NCBI GenBank assembly: GCA_017503945.1
Contig: JAFVSB010000094.1
Span: 1-9,249, forward strand
Source: Clostridia bacterium
GTDB lineage: Bacteria; Bacillota; Clostridia; UMGS1810
DNA length: 9,249 bases
Direction: 5' to 3'
The notes below the pieces were generated by a model that was not told the DNA's origin, did not search any database, and saw nothing but the letters and a program-made list of their open reading frames with translations. Numbering within the stretch: position 1 is the stretch's first letter; each line of letters begins with the position of its first letter. The translations under genes were made by a program, and so were the position numbers. Positions 6,631-9,249 of this stretch are shown one piece after another.

Positions 6631-7257
6631 ATGGCACGTTATACAGAAGCAGTATGCCGTCTCTGCCGCCGCGAGGGTCAGAAGCTCTTTTTGAAAGGCG
6701 ACAGATGCTATAGCGGAAAATGCGCAATCGACAGAAGAGCCTATGCTCCCGGTCAGCACGGTCAGGGCAGAAAGAAACTCTCTGAATATGGATTGCAGCT
6801 CAGAGAAAAGCAGAAAGCAAAAAGATTTTACGGCGTTTTGGAAGGTCAGTTTGCTCACTACTACGAGCTTGCTGAAAAGAAAGCCGGCGTTACCGGTGAA
6901 AACCTTCTCCAGATTCTTGAAAGCCGTCTCGACAATGTAGTATACAGACTTGGCTTTGGTCTTTCCAGAGCTGAAGCAAGACAGCTTGTTGTTCATGGTC
7001 ATTTCCTCGTAAATGGCAAAAAGGTTGATATTCCTTCTTACCTCGTAAAAGAAGGCGATGTTATCACCATCAAAGAAACAAGCAGAAGCCTTCCCAAGAT
7101 AAAAGCTATTATCGAAGCTACTGAGGGCAGAAACATTCCCGAATGGCTTGATCTTGACCGCAACACACTCCAGGGCAAGGTTGTTACACTCGCTAAGAGA
7201 AGCGACATCGACCTTGAAGTTGAAGAGCACCTTATTGTCGAGCTCTACTCGAAATAA
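6631..7257 (+). CDS. rpsD: 30S ribosomal protein S4, zinc-binding form
   Basis: S4 (uS4) is a primary 16S rRNA binder that nucleates assembly of the 30S body and affects decoding fidelity. The protein has 208 residues, slightly above the usual 200. The N-terminal domain contains C9, C12, C26 and C31 (C-X2-C-X13-C-X4-C), the zinc-binding form. The S4 RNA-binding domain follows at about 98-160 (SRLDNVVYRLGFGLSRAEAR onward). AGGAGGTG at 6617-6624 sets the start. In E. coli S4 represses the alpha operon and in B. subtilis its own separate rpsD; here rpsD stays inside the alpha operon between rpsK and rpoA. Tandem stops TAA TAG end the gene. Confidence 0.98.
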   Translation: MARYTEAVCRLCRREGQKLFLKGDRCYSGKCAIDRRAYAPGQHGQGRKKLSEYGLQLREKQKAKRFYGVLEGQFAHYYELAEKKAGVTGENLLQILESRLDNVVYRLGFGLSRAEARQLVVHGHFLVNGKKVDIPSYLVKEGDVITIKETSRSLPKIKAIIEATEGRNIPEWLDLDRNTLQGKVVTLAKRSDIDLEVEEHLIVELYSK

Positions 7258-7261
7258 TAGT

Positions 7262-7301
7262 CTCTCCCAGATTGAGATATTAATAGTTTTGAAATGGAGG
7301 G
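7262..7301 (+). promoter_or_regulatory. Possible RBS-masking stem before rpoA
   Basis: CTCTCC (7262-7267) can pair with GGAGGG (7296-7301), the rpoA Shine-Dalgarno, giving 6 bp with one U-G pair around a 28-nt loop. The stem is short and the loop long, so the structure is weak on its own. Whether it forms was not computed. Confidence 0.25.
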
Positions 7302-7308
7302 TTATATT

Positions 7309-8262
7309 ATGATCGAAATGGAAAAGCCCCGCGTTGAATGTGTGGAAAAATCTCCCGATGGCAAATTCGCCAAATTTGAGGTTGAACCTCTTGAGAGAGG
7401 CTACGGTATCACACTCGGCAACTCCATCAGAAGAGTGCTTTTGTCATCTCTTCCCGGTGCAGCTCCTGTAAGTGTGAAAATCGATGGCGTTCTGCACGAG
7501 TTCTCAACTATTCCGGGTGTAAAAGAAGATGTAACCGAAATCATTCTGAATGTCAAAAAGATAATCGCAAAGCTTTATTGCGATACTCCCAAAACCGTTT
7601 ACATTGAAGCAAGCGGTGAAGGTGAGGTTTGTGCAAGAGATATCAGATGTGACCATGAGGTTGAAATTATAAACGGCGACTTGCACATCGCTACACTCAG
7701 CGACAATGCGCGCCTTTATATGGAAATTACCCTTTCCAAGGGAAGAGGTTATGTAACAAGCGAAAAGAATAAAGAGAATATGCAAAATGTCATTGGCGTT
7801 ATTCCTGTAGATTCAATTTATTCACCTATTGATAAGGTAAATTACTATGTTACTAACACCCGTGTAGGACAGGTTACCGATTATGATAAGCTTACTCTTG
7901 AAATCTTTGCCGACGGAACAATTGCTCCTGAAGAGGCCCTCAGCCTTAGTGCTAAGATTTTGAATGACCACATGAATCTCTTTATTGACCTTACCGAAGA
8001 GATCAGAGACACCGACATCATGGTTGAAAAAGAAGAAAACCAGAAAAACAAAGTTTTAGAGCTTACTATCGAAGAGCTTGACCTTTCGGTTCGTTCTTTC
8101 AACTGCCTCAAGCGCGCAGGTATCAACACTGTTGAAGACCTCGTGTCAAAATCTGAGGGTGAAATGATGAGAGTGAGAAACCTCGGCAGAAAATCTTTAG
8201 AAGAGGTTGTTGGCAAGCTTAATTCATTAGGCTTCCAGTTCTCGAAGGAATATGACGAATAA
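7309..8262 (+). CDS. rpoA: DNA-directed RNA polymerase subunit alpha
   Basis: The alpha subunit dimerises to nucleate RNA polymerase assembly, and its C-terminal domain binds UP elements and activators. The protein has 317 residues. The N-terminal dimerisation motif GYGITLGNSIRRVLLSSLPG is at 31-50 and the N-terminal domain runs to about 232. An acidic, lysine-rich linker (about 233-249) leads to the C-terminal helix-hairpin-helix domain (about 250-312). The DNA-contact residues match R265, N268, K271, G296, K298 and S299 of E. coli as R262, N265, K268, G293, K295 and S296. ATG 7309 is chosen over the in-frame ATG 7294 because TGGAGGGT (7295-7302) is its SD and overlaps the earlier codon. Confidence 0.98.
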   Translation: MIEMEKPRVECVEKSPDGKFAKFEVEPLERGYGITLGNSIRRVLLSSLPGAAPVSVKIDGVLHEFSTIPGVKEDVTEIILNVKKIIAKLYCDTPKTVYIEASGEGEVCARDIRCDHEVEIINGDLHIATLSDNARLYMEITLSKGRGYVTSEKNKENMQNVIGVIPVDSIYSPIDKVNYYVTNTRVGQVTDYDKLTLEIFADGTIAPEEALSLSAKILNDHMNLFIDLTEEIRDTDIMVEKEENQKNKVLELTIEELDLSVRSFNCLKRAGINTVEDLVSKSEGEMMRVRNLGRKSLEEVVGKLNSLGFQFSKEYDE

Positions 8263-8302
8263 AGATAAGCAGATGAATTTTTGATAAAGGAGGTAAACAC
8301 AC

Positions 8303-8644
8303 ATGCCCGGTACAAGAAAATTAGGCCGCGCATCCGACCACAGAGATGCTACCTTAAGAAACCTGGTTACAGCTTTGCTTGAAAACGGCAGAATTGAAAC
8401 AACTCTGCCCAAAGCAAAAGAAATCAGATGTATGGCAGACAAAATGATAACCCTGGGTAAAACCAATACATTACACACCAGAAGACAGGCTCTTGCTTAT
8501 ATCACTAAGGAAGATGTTGTTACAAAGGTGTTTGCCGAAATCGCTCCCAAATATGCTGAGAGAAACGGCGGATATACCAGAATAATGAAAATGGGTCCCA
8601 GACGCGGTGATGCCGCTGAAATGGCTATCATTGAATTAGTTTAA
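8303..8644 (+). CDS. rplQ: 50S ribosomal protein L17
   Basis: L17 (bL17) lies near the peptide exit tunnel of the 50S subunit. The protein is 113 residues, typical for Firmicutes. It begins MPGTRKLGRASDHRDATLRN, has the conserved NGRIETTLPKAKEIR block (28-42) and ends with GGYTRIMKMGPRRGDAAEMA and a short tail. AAAGGAGGT (8286-8294) precedes the ATG by 8 nt. It is the last gene of the alpha operon here: a strong terminator begins 16 nt after its stop. In many Firmicutes the next genes are those of the ECF transporter; they are absent here. Confidence 0.98.
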   Translation: MPGTRKLGRASDHRDATLRNLVTALLENGRIETTLPKAKEIRCMADKMITLGKTNTLHTRRQALAYITKEDVVTKVFAEIAPKYAERNGGYTRIMKMGPRRGDAAEMAIIELV

Positions 8645-8659
8645 TCTGTAAACTAAATT

Positions 8660-8694
8660 AAAACGCACTCGAGATGCTCTCGGGTGCGTTTTTT
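8660..8694 (+). terminator. Rho-independent terminator of the spc-alpha operon
   Basis: A 15-bp stem with one T-G pair joins 8660-8674 to 8678-8692 around the 3-nt loop TGC. The core pairs are CGCAC with GTGCG and CGAGA with TCTCG. A run of six T (8689-8694) follows the G-C rich core. It begins 16 nt after the rplQ stop and fits the end of the operon. The A-run on the left arm means it could also terminate transcripts coming from the right. Confidence 0.93.
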
Positions 8695-8697
8695 GAG

Positions 8698-8726
8698 TTG
8701 ACTTTGTTTTTGTAAATTATTATAAT
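8698..8726 (+). promoter_or_regulatory. Sigma-A type promoter behind the terminator
   Basis: TTGACT (8698-8703), five of six matches to the -35 consensus, is followed after exactly 17 nt by a perfect TATAAT (8721-8726). The spacer is A/T rich. Predicted transcription start is near 8733. It reads toward the DUF4417 gene at 8893, leaving about 160 nt of leader. Confidence 0.75.
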
Positions 8727-8732
8727 ACAAAT

Positions 8733-8892
8733 ATACCCATTTCGTCAGAATTTTCACGCCACACACCCATCTAAGCCTTGTGGGAGTTGGACTTGATGCC
8801 GTTTCATTTTTTGATTTTTGGCGAGCACGGCAAAATTTTATTTGTGTTACAATTATGTTATCTGAATGTTTCAAAGAAAGGAACAAGCGATA
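8733..8892 (+). other. Untranslated leader before the DUF4417 gene
   Basis: No plausible coding region is seen on either strand. Weak structure is possible: CCACA (8759-8763) with TGTGG (8779-8783), and TGCCGT (8797-8802) with ACGGCA (8827-8832) around a T-rich 24-nt loop. No riboswitch class was recognised. It also contains the second candidate promoter at 8845-8853. Confidence 0.4.
8845..8853 (+). promoter_or_regulatory. Candidate extended -10 promoter
   Basis: TGTTACAAT combines the TGn extension with TACAAT, a good -10 hexamer. No convincing -35 is found 16-18 nt upstream. A start near 8860 would give a leader of about 33 nt to the ATG at 8893. It is an alternative or second promoter for the DUF4417 gene. 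Confidence 0.35.
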
Positions 8893-9249
8893 ATGAATTG
8901 TAACAAAGCAAGAGATGTTTTCAAATCATTTTTAAATGAGAGTTTTGATTATTCGGGGTTTTTGGAATTACCAGTTATTAATGGAACTGACGAAGTTCCA
9001 AATAAGTTGGTGAGCTTTTCACGTGCCATATCAAAATCGTGGAATGACTTTGATTGTTGGGTACACTTTTATGAGCACGATGAAAAATTTGAAAGAATGT
9101 GGAAAAACTCCAAACAATATCTGAATAAAATCAAAAAATTCAAAGGTGTTATTTCTCCAGATTTCAGCATATATCGAAACATGCCCCTCGTGATGCAGAT
9201 GTGGAATACATATCGCGGCAGAGCGTTGGCGGCATGGCTCAATTCCAAT
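8893..9249 (+). CDS. DUF4417-family protein (5' part, runs off the edge)
   Basis: This is an open frame of 119 codons without a stop before the window ends. The translation begins MNCNKARDVFKSFLNESFDY. The block FKGVISPDFSIYRNMPL (83-99), followed by QMWNTYRGRALAAWL (102-116), resembles the core of DUF4417 proteins (K-G-hhh-PDFS-x-Y-x-x-MP, then W/Y-NTYR-x-RA). This family is of unknown function and is met in Firmicutes genomes and in phage-like and plasmid regions. AAAGGA at 8877-8882 is a modest SD, 10 nt before the ATG. The gene has its own promoter candidates and is separated from the ribosomal operon by the terminator. No catalytic residues are recognised. Family assignment is from memory of the motif. 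Confidence 0.72.
   Translation, partial: MNCNKARDVFKSFLNESFDYSGFLELPVINGTDEVPNKLVSFSRAISKSWNDFDCWVHFYEHDEKFERMWKNSKQYLNKIKKFKGVISPDFSIYRNMPLVMQMWNTYRGRALAAWLNSN

Noticed and set aside
6571..7230. 219-codon open frame on the minus strand across rpsD
   Set aside because: It is a mirror of rpsD codon usage; no SD and no recognisable domain.
1..8644. Search for an undescribed multi-gene system, mobile element, CRISPR array or tRNA within the operon
   Set aside because: Every gene in this span is a standard spc/alpha operon member; no repeats, inverted ends or foreign-looking genes were seen.
8653..8886. 77-codon open frame on the minus strand in the rplQ-DUF4417 gap
   Set aside because: It starts with a non-ATG codon without an SD, runs through the terminator hairpin and the promoter, and has no recognisable motif.

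Overview
The window is almost entirely the distal half of a bacterial spc operon followed by the alpha operon. It reads on the + strand from the last codons of rpsN through rpsH, rplF, rplR, rpsE, rpmD, rplO, secY, adk, map, infA, rpmJ, rpsM, rpsK, rpsD, rpoA and rplQ. The gene order, the strong AGGAGG-type ribosome binding sites before nearly every gene, a zinc-type S14 C-terminus (...KKASW), a four-cysteine S4, a zinc-ribbon L36 and a four-cysteine adenylate kinase point to a Gram-positive member of the Firmicutes, most likely class Clostridia. Genus cannot be decided from the sequence. Base composition looks moderate by eye.

Layout: positions 1-3896 hold ribosomal protein genes of the spc cluster ending in secY. 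Positions 3919-5563 hold adk, map and infA, which are housekeeping genes for nucleotide balance, N-terminal methionine removal and translation initiation. rpmJ (5592-5705) is followed by a 122-nt gap containing a nested hairpin, the only sizeable gap inside the operon. Positions 5828-8644 are the alpha operon (S13, S11, S4, RNA polymerase alpha, L17). A 15-bp hairpin with a T-run (8660-8694) ends the operon. Four bases further on is a near-consensus sigma-A promoter (TTGACT, 17 nt, TATAAT), then a roughly 160-nt untranslated stretch, then the 5' part of a DUF4417-family gene that runs off the right edge.

How it works together: the genes supply small- and large-subunit ribosomal proteins, an initiation factor, the protein-export channel, the nascent-chain methionine peptidase and the polymerase alpha subunit, co-transcribed so that translation, secretion and transcription scale together. 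Gaps of about 1-50 nt and the SD sites fit one long transcript, probably with internal regulation at the rpsM leader.

I see no mobile element, CRISPR array, tRNA or rRNA, and no convincing new multi-gene system. The places worth a second look are the rpsM leader structure, possible masking of the rpoA ribosome binding site, and the DUF4417 gene with its own promoter where Firmicutes often carry the ECF-transporter genes. Several start codons were moved from the longest open frame (rplO, adk, infA, rpsM, rpoA) on the basis of SD position and protein family N-termini.
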